From Bartonella callosciuri (lineage in GTDB: Bacteria > Pseudomonadota > Alphaproteobacteria > Rhizobiales > Rhizobiaceae), in assembly GCF_014203215.1 (NCBI RefSeq), contig NZ_JACHIM010000002.1, positions 242,541-306,540 of the forward strand: DNA of 64,000 nt, in the 5' to 3' direction. This document shows, piece after piece, positions 29,257 to 38,390 of this stretch. Made by a program: the position numbers and the translations under genes. Under the pieces are notes generated by a model. That model had not been told where the DNA came from, ran no database searches, and saw only the letters and a program-made list of their open reading frames with translations. The first letter of the stretch is position 1. Each line of letters opens with the position of its first letter.

Positions 29257-31374
29257 TCAAAGAGATTGTAGGTGCTTTTTTAGCGCGTTGTTAATCAGAC
29301 CGACGATATTCAAAGTTTCAGGTGAGAGCGTATAGGGTATTTGGGGTGCAAATCCAGAATCATTGTGAGAAGGGGATGGTGGTGGCTGGTAAGGGAGCAG
29401 AGAATCTTTGACACCATAGAGTTGTTTGAGCATGATATTTTTGTGTGCAGAAAGCATGATACGGTGCCATATCATGGCAGGAACACCGCCGCCAAAAGCG
29501 CGATTCATTGGTGAAAAGTTGTCATTTCCCATCCATACAGCTCCAGTATAATTACCCGTAAAGCCAACAAACCACGCATCCCGATAAGATTGTGAAGTTC
29601 CAGTTTTGCCAGCAACAAGAGTCATGGGAAGAGAAGCTCGTTTACCGGAACCTCGTGTTGTGACACCAACCATCATTTGATTCATATAAGCCGCTGATTG
29701 TCCACTGAGGACTCGATGTGGTTTATTCCCGTTATGCTCGAAGTTCCAAATGACATGTCCATCTGTTGTTTTAATTTGCGTGAAACCATGGCGATTTCCA
29801 GCTATGCCTCCATTAGCAAAGACATTAAAACCGGTTGCTTGATCCATGGGTGTCATATTGGATGTGCCAAGAACCATAGTTTTGTGTGATAAAATATGTG
29901 CCTTGATCCCCATATTTTTGATCAGATCTATGATGGGTTGGGTATCGCGGTGGAGATATTGATAGGTAAGATAGACAGGCACTGTATTGATTGAAAAAGC
30001 TAAAGCAGTTGCTAAGTCAATTTTACCAAGATAACGACCAGAGTTATTTTTGGGGGACCAACCTCCCCAATTGATGGGGGCATCTAAGACTATTGTTGAG
30101 GGAGACAGACCATGTTCCATTGCGGCTGCGTAAACATAAGGTTTAAATGAAGAACCAGGTTGCCGGCCGCCTTGTGTTGCTCTATTAAATTGGCTTTTAT
30201 TATAATCCACTCCTCCAACAATTGCACGTACAGCGCCGTTATTGTCAAGGATGACGGTAGCGGCTTGTGTGACACGATAGTGTTGACCATATTGGTGTAA
30301 ATAATACGCGATTGATTCTTCTGCTACTTTTTGAATATCTGGATCGAGAGTGGTTTGAACAATTAAAGTATGGCTTGGAAGTTGGTCACTTATTTTTTTG
30401 ATTTCATCGAATGCCCAATCAAGAAAATACTCAGGTTGACTATCTTTTACTTTTGTAAGAGCTTTAGCAGGATGATGATGGGCATTAATAATTTGACTTT
30501 CAGTCATAAAACCGCTGCTAACAAGATTAGCAAGTACCACATTGGCTCGTGTTTGGGCGGCAAAGAGGTGGTTATGAGGAGCATATTTGGTTGGAGCTTT
30601 GAAAAGTCCTGCTAACATAGCAGATTCGCTAAGGGATACATTGCGTATATTTTTTCCAAAATAAAATTTTGCAGCTGCTGCAATGCCAAAATTATTTCCT
30701 CCCATGTATGCGCGCTCAAGATAAAGTTGCAAAATTTGTTTTTTGCTGAAATTTGCCTCTAACCAAAGGGCAAGGTAGGCTTCTTTGATTTTGCGTGTTA
30801 TGGTTCTTTCATTTGTTAAGAATAAATTTTTAGCCAGTTGTTGTGTAAGAGTTGAGCCACCTTGGACCACACTCTTAGCCTGCATATTTTGTGAAATTGC
30901 CCGCGTGAGACCGTAAAAATCAATTCCCCAGTGATCAAAAAAACGACGGTCTTCTGTTGCAAGAACAGCTTTAATGACATAATCAGGCATTTCTTCAACG
31001 GGGACAGGCACAGCCGGTAGTCCACCACGGTGTCCTATAGGATTTCCGTAGCGATCTAGAAAAAGAATGGAAAAATTTTTAGGAAAATACCAATCTTTTT
31101 TGGTTAATTCAAAAACAGAAATGCCAACGATGGTGAAAAGGGTAAAACCAATCAATCCTAATGTCAGTGTTTCATCGAGAATTTCAACTATAAATCTTTT
31201 CCATCCTTGTGTATGAAAATATTGTGAGATAATTTTTGATCTTTTCCAGAAAAAACTGTTAGCAGAACAGATGCGATAAAGTACTGTATCGAAGCGTGCA
31301 TCTAATTCAATAAGTGCAGGACTGTGGAATGGCTTATTATGTTTTGTTTTCTTTTTTTTTAAAAGATTAAACAT
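29257..31374 (-). CDS. Class A penicillin-binding protein (PBP1 family)
   Basis: 705 residues. A cytoplasmic leader of about 95 residues and one membrane segment (about 96-115) precede the glycosyltransferase domain (EDRRFFDHWGIDFYG with its catalytic glutamate, and QGGSTLTQQLAKNLFL). The transpeptidase domain has SSFK in QPGSSFKPYVYAAAM, SIN in FSINTVPVYL and KTGTS in VAGKTGTSQSYRDAW. It therefore both polymerises and cross-links peptidoglycan in the periplasm. It heads a leftward group with the DUF1214 and DUF1254 genes. Motifs are complete. Confidence 0.94.
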   Translation of the reverse strand: MFNLLKKKKTKHNKPFHSPALIELDARFDTVLYRICSANSFFWKRSKIISQYFHTQGWKRFIVEILDETLTLGLIGFTLFTIVGISVFELTKKDWYFPKNFSILFLDRYGNPIGHRGGLPAVPVPVEEMPDYVIKAVLATEDRRFFDHWGIDFYGLTRAISQNMQAKSVVQGGSTLTQQLAKNLFLTNERTITRKIKEAYLALWLEANFSKKQILQLYLERAYMGGNNFGIAAAAKFYFGKNIRNVSLSESAMLAGLFKAPTKYAPHNHLFAAQTRANVVLANLVSSGFMTESQIINAHHHPAKALTKVKDSQPEYFLDWAFDEIKKISDQLPSHTLIVQTTLDPDIQKVAEESIAYYLHQYGQHYRVTQAATVILDNNGAVRAIVGGVDYNKSQFNRATQGGRQPGSSFKPYVYAAAMEHGLSPSTIVLDAPINWGGWSPKNNSGRYLGKIDLATALAFSINTVPVYLTYQYLHRDTQPIIDLIKNMGIKAHILSHKTMVLGTSNMTPMDQATGFNVFANGGIAGNRHGFTQIKTTDGHVIWNFEHNGNKPHRVLSGQSAAYMNQMMVGVTTRGSGKRASLPMTLVAGKTGTSQSYRDAWFVGFTGNYTGAVWMGNDNFSPMNRAFGGGVPAMIWHRIMLSAHKNIMLKQLYGVKDSLLPYQPPPSPSHNDSGFAPQIPYTLSPETLNIVGLINNALKKHLQSL

Positions 31375-31727
31375 TTAAAGAGAACCTATAACAAAGTAAT
31401 GCGACCAGAAAAATTTATAATGATTATATGGAGCACAAGCGATTTTTTGCTATAGTGTTAACAGAGTAAAGAGTTTAGTTCACGATTACAATGATTTAGT
31501 TAATTATAGACTCTATTTATATTCAAATTTTATGTTTTTTTAACTTTTTCTTTTTCAGTTATTTTTACAATATTTAAAAACATTTTATTTTGAAATTCCT
31601 AAATTTTGGAGTAAAATCCGCTCATTATGTCTATGACAAAGGATATGTTATTCCTCATGCGTGATTTTGAATAGATAAAAAGTCATTATTCACTTTTACC
31701 TTCAAAAGAATAGATTATGAAATATCG
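31375..31727. promoter_or_regulatory. Divergent intergenic region, PBP gene and feuN
   Basis: 353 AT-rich bases between divergent genes, so it must contain the promoters of the PBP group and of feuN-feuP-feuQ. I could not fix individual boxes. Confidence 0.35.
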
Positions 31728-31964
31728 ATGATAAAAAAAGTTTTTTTGTTTGCAATGATAGCAGTTTTTTTGGGAGCGAATCCTATGTTGGCTTCTGGTT
31801 GTGCCGAATTGGGGAGGAGGGTTGCTGCCCAGGAGAATGGGGTATTAGTACGTTTAAAACCAGTTGTTCAGGATGGGAAAGATATGTGTATGGTTGTGGT
31901 TGTTGTGCCTGCGCGTGATGGTAAAAAACTGCGCCGTGTTGAGGTTTTTGTTCCCGCCGATTAG
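31728..31964 (+). CDS. feuN: Small periplasmic FeuN-like regulator of FeuPQ
   Basis: 78 residues with a signal peptide (hydrophobic 5-20, cleavage near LASG). The mature part has two cysteines and a valine-rich strand near VVVVVPARDGKKLRRVEVF. In Sinorhizobium meliloti a periplasmic protein of about this size, FeuN, is encoded directly upstream of feuP and restrains the kinase FeuQ. Size, export and position are the same here, with feuP starting 18 bases later. I know FeuN by role and location rather than by residue-level comparison, so the symbol is an inference, though a good one. Confidence 0.72.
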   Translation: MIKKVFLFAMIAVFLGANPMLASGCAELGRRVAAQENGVLVRLKPVVQDGKDMCMVVVVVPARDGKKLRRVEVFVPAD

Positions 31965-31982
31965 TATTTGGCAGATGTGGTG

Positions 31983-32651
31983 ATGCGTATTTTAATTGTT
32001 GAAGATGATCGCAATCTCAACCATCAATTAGCAGAGGCTGTGAAGAGTGCGGGTTATGTTTCGGATAGTGCTTTTGATGGTGAAGAGGCTTATTTTTTAG
32101 GAAGCACAGAATCTTATGATGCTGTCATACTTGATATTGGTTTGCCACGTATCGATGGCGTTCGTGTTGTTGAAAAGTGGCGTCAAGAAGGATGCAACAT
32201 GCCTGTTTTGATGCTAACAGCGCGGGACCGTTGGTCTGATAAAGTGCTTGGGATTGATGTAGGTGCGGATGATTATGTAGTTAAGCCATTTCATTTGGAA
32301 GAAGTGATGGCGCGGTTGCGGGCGTTAATTCGTCGAGCAGCTGGCCATGCGACAAGCGCGTTATGCTGCGGCAGTGTTGTGTTGGATACCAAGACCTCTC
32401 GTATTTTTGTTGATGATCAATTAATTAAATTAACCTCCTATGAATTCAGACTTCTTTCATATCTCATGCATCATTGTGATAGGGTGGTTTCGAGGACGGA
32501 GCTTACCGAACACCTCTATGATCAGGATTTTGATAAGGATTCAAACACAGTTGAAGTTTTTGTAGGTCGGCTCCGTAAAAAGCTTGGAGTAGATTTAATT
32601 GAGACCATTCGTGGAATGGGTTATCGTGTGAGAACGCCAGGTGATCAATGA
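31983..32651 (+). CDS. feuP: FeuP response regulator (OmpR family)
   Basis: 222 residues from the ATG at 31983, which gives the standard MRILIVEDD start; an upstream TTG would add five residues. The receiver domain has the acidic pocket EDD, the phosphorylated aspartate in VILDIGLPRIDG and the lysine in DDYVVKPFH. The C-terminal winged helix (about 125-220) binds DNA (VEVFVGRLRKKLG). In rhizobia FeuP with FeuQ controls genes such as the cyclic-glucan exporter ndvA. Its stop overlaps the start of the kinase gene. Confidence 0.88.
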   Translation: MRILIVEDDRNLNHQLAEAVKSAGYVSDSAFDGEEAYFLGSTESYDAVILDIGLPRIDGVRVVEKWRQEGCNMPVLMLTARDRWSDKVLGIDVGADDYVVKPFHLEEVMARLRALIRRAAGHATSALCCGSVVLDTKTSRIFVDDQLIKLTSYEFRLLSYLMHHCDRVVSRTELTEHLYDQDFDKDSNTVEVFVGRLRKKLGVDLIETIRGMGYRVRTPGDQ

Positions 32652-34056
32652 ATGTTTAAAAAAGAATAACTGGCTTAGGGAGCTCTTTTTTTTCGTCAGT
32701 AAGTCTCTCAGTTTACGCGTTATGATCTTATCGACATTATGGGTCGTTATTTCGCTTTCATCGATTTCTGCTGTGAGTATTTTATTTTATAGGCGCTCAA
32801 GTGAACAAAGCTTAGAGCGTATTCTTTCTGCTCAGCTTTATAGCCTCATTGCAACAGTAACGGTGTCACCAGAGGGGAATTTAAGAGAAGGTGTTGGGAT
32901 TGATGATATTCGTTATTCAGATCCAAAAACGGGATGGTATTGGGAAGTTATTGCTACATCACATAATCTAAAAGGAAGGTTGACATCCCCATCATTGGGA
33001 ACGGGAAAAATATTTTCACCAAGCGATGTTGATATACCTTTCGATAATAAGTTCTTTCGCTCCTATAGGATAAAAGGAAACAACGGTCAGAAGTTACAAG
33101 TCATTGAAAGTGATGTTGTTCTTGATGATCAGAATCATATTGCGCGTTTTCGCCTTATTGGGAATATCGATGAAGCACATGCACAAGTACAGGAATTTAA
33201 GCAGACTTTACAAATTTTTCTTTGGAGTTTTGGTATAGGCAGTGTTCTTATCAACATTGCTATTATTTTCTTTAGTTTCCAACCATTAAAGCTGGTCCGA
33301 CAAGCATTAAATGATATTCGTGAGAGCAGAGTTCATTATATGAATACGGATTTAGTGAGCGAAGTTACGCCGTTAGCACAAGAGATGAACGCTCTCATCA
33401 ATAACAATCAGCGTATTATTGAACGGTTTCGCACACAAGTTGGTAACCTTGCGCATTCATTAAAGACTCCTCTGTCAGTAATTATGAATGAGGTTGATAA
33501 GATGTGTGGAGAACAGGCTCTTTTATTAAGAGAGCAAACGGAAATAATACAAGCTCAAATAAATCATTATCTTCAGCGTGCACGAATTGCAGCACAGTGT
33601 GACAGTATCGTTTATCACACATCTGTTCGCAATGTGGTTGATCGTTTGGTGCGGGTTATGAAAAAGCTTAACCCTGAAAAACAGTTTCAATTTGTTATGG
33701 AGGTTGATGATATTGTGTTTTCTGGTGAAAAGGAGGATTTAGAGGAAATAGTGGGAAATTTGATCGAAAATGCTGTTCAGTGGTCTCGCACAAAAGTTAT
33801 GATCTCTTGTCATTTGGAAGAAAATATTAACGAAACGAAATGTTTTAGTATCCTCGTAGAAGATGATGGTTTTGGTTTAAAAGAAGACCAAATTAATGAG
33901 GCATTAAAAAGAGGTTGGCGATTTGATGAAAGCAAACCGGGAACAGGTTTAGGATTAGCAATTGTTTCAGACATGGTCAATGAATATGGAGGAAGTCTTT
34001 TTTTATCGCGTTCTGCTTTGGGGGGGCTGTGTGCAAAAGTTTTATTACCAAGATGA
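32641..34056 (+). CDS. feuQ: FeuQ sensor histidine kinase
   Basis: 471 residues starting at a GTG that overlaps feuP by 11 bases; the exact start is uncertain. Two membrane segments (about 23-50 and 188-212) bracket a periplasmic sensing domain where FeuN would act. The phosphorylated histidine is in GNLAHSLKTPLSV, and the ATP lid has LIENAVQWS, DDGFGL and GTGLGLAIVSDM. The partner is FeuP by operon and overlap. The signal is not known. Confidence 0.88.
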   Translation: MINECLKKNNWLRELFFFVSKSLSLRVMILSTLWVVISLSSISAVSILFYRRSSEQSLERILSAQLYSLIATVTVSPEGNLREGVGIDDIRYSDPKTGWYWEVIATSHNLKGRLTSPSLGTGKIFSPSDVDIPFDNKFFRSYRIKGNNGQKLQVIESDVVLDDQNHIARFRLIGNIDEAHAQVQEFKQTLQIFLWSFGIGSVLINIAIIFFSFQPLKLVRQALNDIRESRVHYMNTDLVSEVTPLAQEMNALINNNQRIIERFRTQVGNLAHSLKTPLSVIMNEVDKMCGEQALLLREQTEIIQAQINHYLQRARIAAQCDSIVYHTSVRNVVDRLVRVMKKLNPEKQFQFVMEVDDIVFSGEKEDLEEIVGNLIENAVQWSRTKVMISCHLEENINETKCFSILVEDDGFGLKEDQINEALKRGWRFDESKPGTGLGLAIVSDMVNEYGGSLFLSRSALGGLCAKVLLPR

Positions 34057-34360
34057 GGATAGATTATTTTTTCTTTACTTAGAGCATATATACATTGAAA
34101 TTTTTAAGCATACCACAGTGTTTTTACAGGAGTATAGAGGGCAAAAAATCATTTCAGAATTTTAAAAGATAGATGTTTATAATCAAAATAGAGAAATAAA
34201 GTTTGTTTTTATGCTCTTGTGCCTATGAGAAAAATTAAGGATAAACTTTATAATGCTATTCATAAAAAATGGGACTATCATTTTATGTCAGCATTTTTGT
34301 GAATAAGAAAGAAGGGTAAATTGGCTCTGTGCTTTGATTTTCGTATTGGTACAAAATGAT
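34057..34360. other. Spacer between feuQ and ccmI
   Basis: 304 AT-rich bases. It should carry the promoter of the cytochrome c maturation cluster; nothing more definite was seen. Confidence 0.4.
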
Positions 34361-35095
34361 ATGCTATTACTAGTTTTGGCAGCACTTTTTCTTACTTTTC
34401 TAGCAGGTATTCTTTTTCTTTCGCTCCATAAATATGGAACAAAAAAAAAGTGGAGAGCTAGTGCTCTTGATAGTTATAGAAGTCATCTGTATTCGGTGTA
34501 TTCTGATAAGATTTCCACGTCTTATCAAAGAAGATATATCCTTAAAACTTTGAGTATCTTGTTTGTTCTTCTTATGACTTGGAGCATCTACAGTTTAAGA
34601 GGCAATCCAGGAGTTAAAAGTTATTTTTTTAGCGAATTAATGGATAAGCATCCAAAGCTACTCAGTAAGCATGAACAGCTTGTTCGTTTACAAGTACTTT
34701 TTTTTCGTTCACCTCATGATGGCATGTTAGCAGATGCGTTAGCAGTAGTGTATCTCGAGGAGGGTTATTTTCAAGACGCAGTAAACGTTTATTTAGATGC
34801 GCTGCGCTTGAATGGAGAAACGGCTCCAAGACTTGTTGGATATGGGTTAGCATTGGTTGGTTATGAGGAGGGAATGATTACGCAAGAAGCACAAAGTGCT
34901 TTTCAAAAAGCAGCAGATTTAGCGCCAAATGATTTTTATCCGCGTTTATTACTCGCTGAAGCGCTTCATCAGGCTGGCAATTCTGTGCAGGCAGTGCAGT
35001 TTTTACAAAATTTTCTTGATACAATGCCTGAGAATTTTACAGGACGATCACGTATCGAAGCCATGATCATTCAGTTACGTGACGCACCCAATTAG
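34361..35095 (+). CDS. ccmI: CcmI/CycH cytochrome c maturation protein, shortened form
   Basis: 244 residues from the ATG at 34361; a TTG at 34334 would add nine. Two membrane segments (about 2-20 and 60-80) and TPR-like helices in the C-terminal half (YLEEGYFQDAVNVYLDALRL; AFQKAADLAPNDFYPRLLLA) match CcmI/CycH, which holds apocytochrome c for the haem lyase. Position before ccmE-ccmF-ccmH is the rhizobial cycHJKL order. It is notably short: rhizobial CycH is generally about 370-390 residues, and here the cytoplasmic loop and the C-terminal periplasmic part are reduced. Confidence 0.8.
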   Translation: MLLLVLAALFLTFLAGILFLSLHKYGTKKKWRASALDSYRSHLYSVYSDKISTSYQRRYILKTLSILFVLLMTWSIYSLRGNPGVKSYFFSELMDKHPKLLSKHEQLVRLQVLFFRSPHDGMLADALAVVYLEEGYFQDAVNVYLDALRLNGETAPRLVGYGLALVGYEEGMITQEAQSAFQKAADLAPNDFYPRLLLAEALHQAGNSVQAVQFLQNFLDTMPENFTGRSRIEAMIIQLRDAPN

Positions 35096-35284
35096 AATAC
35101 TAAGAAAAATGATTTTTGCCAGTTTAGCTTATAAAATCAGAAGGGGTGCTTGAAAGTGGTAAAGATCTTGGATAAAAAGTTTACGTTCGTATGTAGGGTA
35201 TGCCAAGCTTTCTTTGAAAGCTAAGGTCTGTGAATAATAAATGTTTATACACCGCATTTGTAAAAGAATTTCTGTAGAGTGTCT

Positions 35285-35764
35285 ATGAACAATCAATTTC
35301 TCCATAATCCTTCTTCATTGAGCATCATTTTAAAGCAGCGGAAGCAAAAACGATTGCTGATAGCCTTATTGTCTTGTTTTGTTATAGCAATTGCAATGAG
35401 TCTTATTATATATGCAATGCGTAATACGATCAGTTTTTTTCGAATGCCATCTGAAATTACAAGAGAAGATATTCTAACAGGTCGCTCTTTGCGTTTAGGC
35501 GGTTTTGTTGAAAAGGGAACTGTTGAATATGTTGGAGAGATGAGCGTCGTTTTTTTCGTAACGGATAATACCAAACATGAAAAAGTGATTTTCAACGGTG
35601 TTTTACCGGATCTTTTTCGTGAAGGTCAGGGGGTTATCGTAGAGGGATATTTTGATAAACAAGGTTTTTTTATAGGTACACGTATTTTAGCAAAACATGA
35701 TGAGACCTATATGTCTAAAGAAACAGCTGATCGCTTAAACAAACATCACAGCATGGAGAAATAA
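35285..35764 (+). CDS. ccmE: Cytochrome c maturation haem chaperone CcmE
   Basis: 159 residues from the ATG at 35285 (an in-frame GTG lies 6 bases upstream). One N-terminal membrane segment (about 24-46) is followed by the periplasmic OB-fold domain. The haem-binding H138 and Y142 are in LAKHDETYM, the HxxxY signature. CcmE takes haem from CcmC and gives it to the CcmF/H lyase. The N-terminal cytoplasmic part is longer than in many CcmE proteins. It is followed 7 bases later by ccmF, so the two are co-transcribed. Confidence 0.94.
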   Translation: MNNQFLHNPSSLSIILKQRKQKRLLIALLSCFVIAIAMSLIIYAMRNTISFFRMPSEITREDILTGRSLRLGGFVEKGTVEYVGEMSVVFFVTDNTKHEKVIFNGVLPDLFREGQGVIVEGYFDKQGFFIGTRILAKHDETYMSKETADRLNKHHSMEK

Positions 35765-35771
35765 TTCGATT

Positions 35772-37733
35772 GTGCTTGTCGAACTGGGTCATATTTTTTT
35801 AGCTGCAGCTTTTGCCGTGAGTTTATTAGAGGCATTTTTACCCGCTTTAGGTTTTTTATGGAGGGATCGTTCGTTAATGGAAACAGCTGTTCCCCTAACA
35901 TATATTACTTTTACATTATTGTTCTTATCTTTTTTGATTATTGTTCACGCCTATATCGTGTCTGACTTTTCTGTCTTAAATGTTGTTGAGAACTCTCATT
36001 CGGAAAAACCGATATTGTATAAAATCACTGGTGTTTGGGGAAACCACGAAGGATCCATGTTATTATGGGTTTTAAGTCTCGCTTTTTTTAGTACATTGAT
36101 GGCGTTGTTTAGCCAACATTTGCCAGAACAGTTTAGGGCATTAATTTTAAGTTGCCAAAGTTGGATTACCAGCACATTTCTTTTCTTTATTCTTTTTGTT
36201 TCCAACCCATTTTTACGGGTTAATCCCCCAGCATTGCAGGGAAAAGATCTCAATCCTCTTTTACAGGATATCGCGTTAGCAATTCATCCACCACTTCTTT
36301 ACTTAGGCTATGTTGGTTTTTCTCTTTGTTTTTCTTTTGCCATAGCTGCATTGATTATAGGACATGTTGATGGGCTATGGGCGCGTTGGGTTCGTCCTTG
36401 GCTTCTACTTTCTTGGTGTTTTTTAACATTAGGTATTATGGTTGGATCCTATTGGGCTTATTATGAGCTAGGATGGGGTGGTTATTGGTTCTGGGATCCA
36501 GTTGAAAACGTTTCGTTTATGCCCTGGCTTTCAGGAACGGCTTTTTTGCATTCTGCTCTTGTTCTTGAAAAGCGGGAGGTATTAAAAAGTTGGACTTTAT
36601 TTTTAGCCCTTCTTACTTTTTCTCTTTCTCTTATGGGAACTTTTCTTGTTCGTTCTGGTCTTTTAATGTCTGTTCATAGTTTTGCTGTTGATCCAGCACG
36701 GGGGCAGGTAATTCTTGCACTTTTGTTTTTCTTTACGGGAGGGGCTTTTCTTCTTTTTGCTTTGCGTGTACCTGTTTTGCAAACAGGGAAATTATTTCAG
36801 CCAATTTCGCGTGAGGGTTTTCTTGTGTTAAATAATTTGTTGCTCACAACAATAACAGCAACAGTATTAATTGGTACCCTCTACCCTTATTTTATTGAGG
36901 CATTAACAGGGCAAAGAATTTCTGTAGGTGCTGCCTTTTTCAACCTTACCTGTGGACCTTTAATGATGTTACTGTTGTTCTTGACCCCATTTGGATCAAT
37001 GATGGCATGGAAACGCGGTGATTTTCTTGCAGTTTGTGAAAGGCTATGGTTTGTTTTTGCATTCGTTTGTATAGCCTGTTTTATAACATTTTATGCTACG
37101 TCCTTGCGTGATATTTTTGCCGTTTTAGGAATTGGACTTTCAGTTTTTGTTTTCTTTGGTAGTTTAGCTGATCTTTGGGAAAAGAGCGGACATCGCAAGA
37201 TAGCCTTTGGGCTTCGGGTTAAGAGATTTTTAGGGTTACCATGGTCCGTTTTTGGTGCGGCAATGGCGCATATGGGGTTAGGTGTTACATTATTTGGTAT
37301 TGTTTGTGTAGCAACTTTTGGGCAAGAGCGTATTCTTACTATGCAGATAGGAGATATGGTAACAATAGCGGGTAAAACGCTTCATTTTGATGAAATTCGC
37401 GATAACGCTGGCGCGAATTATTCTGCAACAGAGTTTTATTTTACAATCGATGAAAATAAAAATGCTGTGCGCAATGTAACAGCATCAAAGCGGTTTTATT
37501 CAAGCCAAAATGCTTCAACAACGGAAGTAGGTATTCAAAATCATGGCTTATCCCAGTTATATATTGTGCCAGGACGTATCGATGATCGGGGACTTGTTTT
37601 GCATATATGGTGGAAGCCTTATATAATATGTGTTTGGTTAGGGGTATTAATGATGGCTATGGGTGGATGTCTTTCTCTTTTGGGTTATTGGTTCCGCATT
37701 GGGGGACGAAGAAGGATACTTCAAATTTTCTAA
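35772..37733 (+). CDS. ccmF: Haem lyase subunit CcmF/CycK
   Basis: 653 residues with a GTG start, 7 bases after the ccmE stop. It is a polytopic inner-membrane protein. The tryptophan-rich WWD-type motif GGYWFWDPVENVSFMPWL and the flanking conserved histidines identify the haem-handling subunit of the apocytochrome c lyase. KITGVWGNHEGSMLLWVLSL near residue 85 is also a family hallmark. It works with CcmH and CcmI. Length is normal, and ccmH starts 12 bases after its stop. Confidence 0.95.
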   Translation: MLVELGHIFLAAAFAVSLLEAFLPALGFLWRDRSLMETAVPLTYITFTLLFLSFLIIVHAYIVSDFSVLNVVENSHSEKPILYKITGVWGNHEGSMLLWVLSLAFFSTLMALFSQHLPEQFRALILSCQSWITSTFLFFILFVSNPFLRVNPPALQGKDLNPLLQDIALAIHPPLLYLGYVGFSLCFSFAIAALIIGHVDGLWARWVRPWLLLSWCFLTLGIMVGSYWAYYELGWGGYWFWDPVENVSFMPWLSGTAFLHSALVLEKREVLKSWTLFLALLTFSLSLMGTFLVRSGLLMSVHSFAVDPARGQVILALLFFFTGGAFLLFALRVPVLQTGKLFQPISREGFLVLNNLLLTTITATVLIGTLYPYFIEALTGQRISVGAAFFNLTCGPLMMLLLFLTPFGSMMAWKRGDFLAVCERLWFVFAFVCIACFITFYATSLRDIFAVLGIGLSVFVFFGSLADLWEKSGHRKIAFGLRVKRFLGLPWSVFGAAMAHMGLGVTLFGIVCVATFGQERILTMQIGDMVTIAGKTLHFDEIRDNAGANYSATEFYFTIDENKNAVRNVTASKRFYSSQNASTTEVGIQNHGLSQLYIVPGRIDDRGLVLHIWWKPYIICVWLGVLMMAMGGCLSLLGYWFRIGGRRRILQIF

Positions 37734-37745
37734 AAAGACATTGAG

Positions 37746-38153
37746 ATGAAAAAGGGACTGTTTTGGACTTGGTTTTTTTTTGTCACTGTTTTTTTTCTAT
37801 CGTTAGCTATAGCAGTGGAGCCGGATGAAATTTTACAGGATACAGTTTTGGAATCGCGTGCGCGTAAGATTTCATCACAGTTGCGTTGTCCAGTCTGCCA
37901 AAATCAATCAATTGATGATTCAGATTCTTCATTAGCACGTGATTTACGGCTGTTGATCCGTGAACGATTGAAAATGGGTGAGAGTGATCAGCAGGTTATT
38001 GACTTTCTTGTTGAGCGATATGGTGGATTTATCCTCTTGAAACCACCATTTAATAAAACGACTTGGTTTTTATGGTTATCTCCTTTTATAATTATCATCA
38101 TTGGTGCAAGCATCGTTTTTTTCCGGATAAGACGGTACAAGCACGAAAAATAA
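37746..38153 (+). CDS. ccmH: Cytochrome c maturation thiol reductase CcmH/CycL
   Basis: 135 residues. A signal peptide (about 6-22) leads to a periplasmic domain with the redox motif LRCPVCQNQSI, and a C-terminal membrane anchor (about 105-125). It reduces the cysteines of apocytochrome c before haem attachment. It is the last gene of the ccmI-ccmE-ccmF-ccmH set; htrA follows after 237 bases with its own likely promoter. Confidence 0.95.
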   Translation: MKKGLFWTWFFFVTVFFLSLAIAVEPDEILQDTVLESRARKISSQLRCPVCQNQSIDDSDSSLARDLRLLIRERLKMGESDQQVIDFLVERYGGFILLKPPFNKTTWFLWLSPFIIIIIGASIVFFRIRRYKHEK

Positions 38154-38390
38154 TGACTTAAATATTGATAAAGAAAAACAGCCAGAAATCCTGTTAAGTT
38201 GAAAGAGATATGACATGAAAAAAATTGAAGTCGTTTTACTTAGCCATTCAACCTTATTGATAATGATGCGTTGTTTCGTACTTAAACCTTACAAAACTTT
38301 AATAATTTAGACAGAAAATGGTAAGGTCATTTGTTTTACAAGTGACCGGAATCTGGATAAAAAGTATGATTGAATAGGAGCATATACCAA

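Noticed and set aside
35206-35222. Hairpin AGCTTTC-TTT-GAAAGCT between ccmI and ccmE as terminator
   Set aside because: No T tract follows and the genes act together, so it is at most an mRNA processing or attenuation feature.
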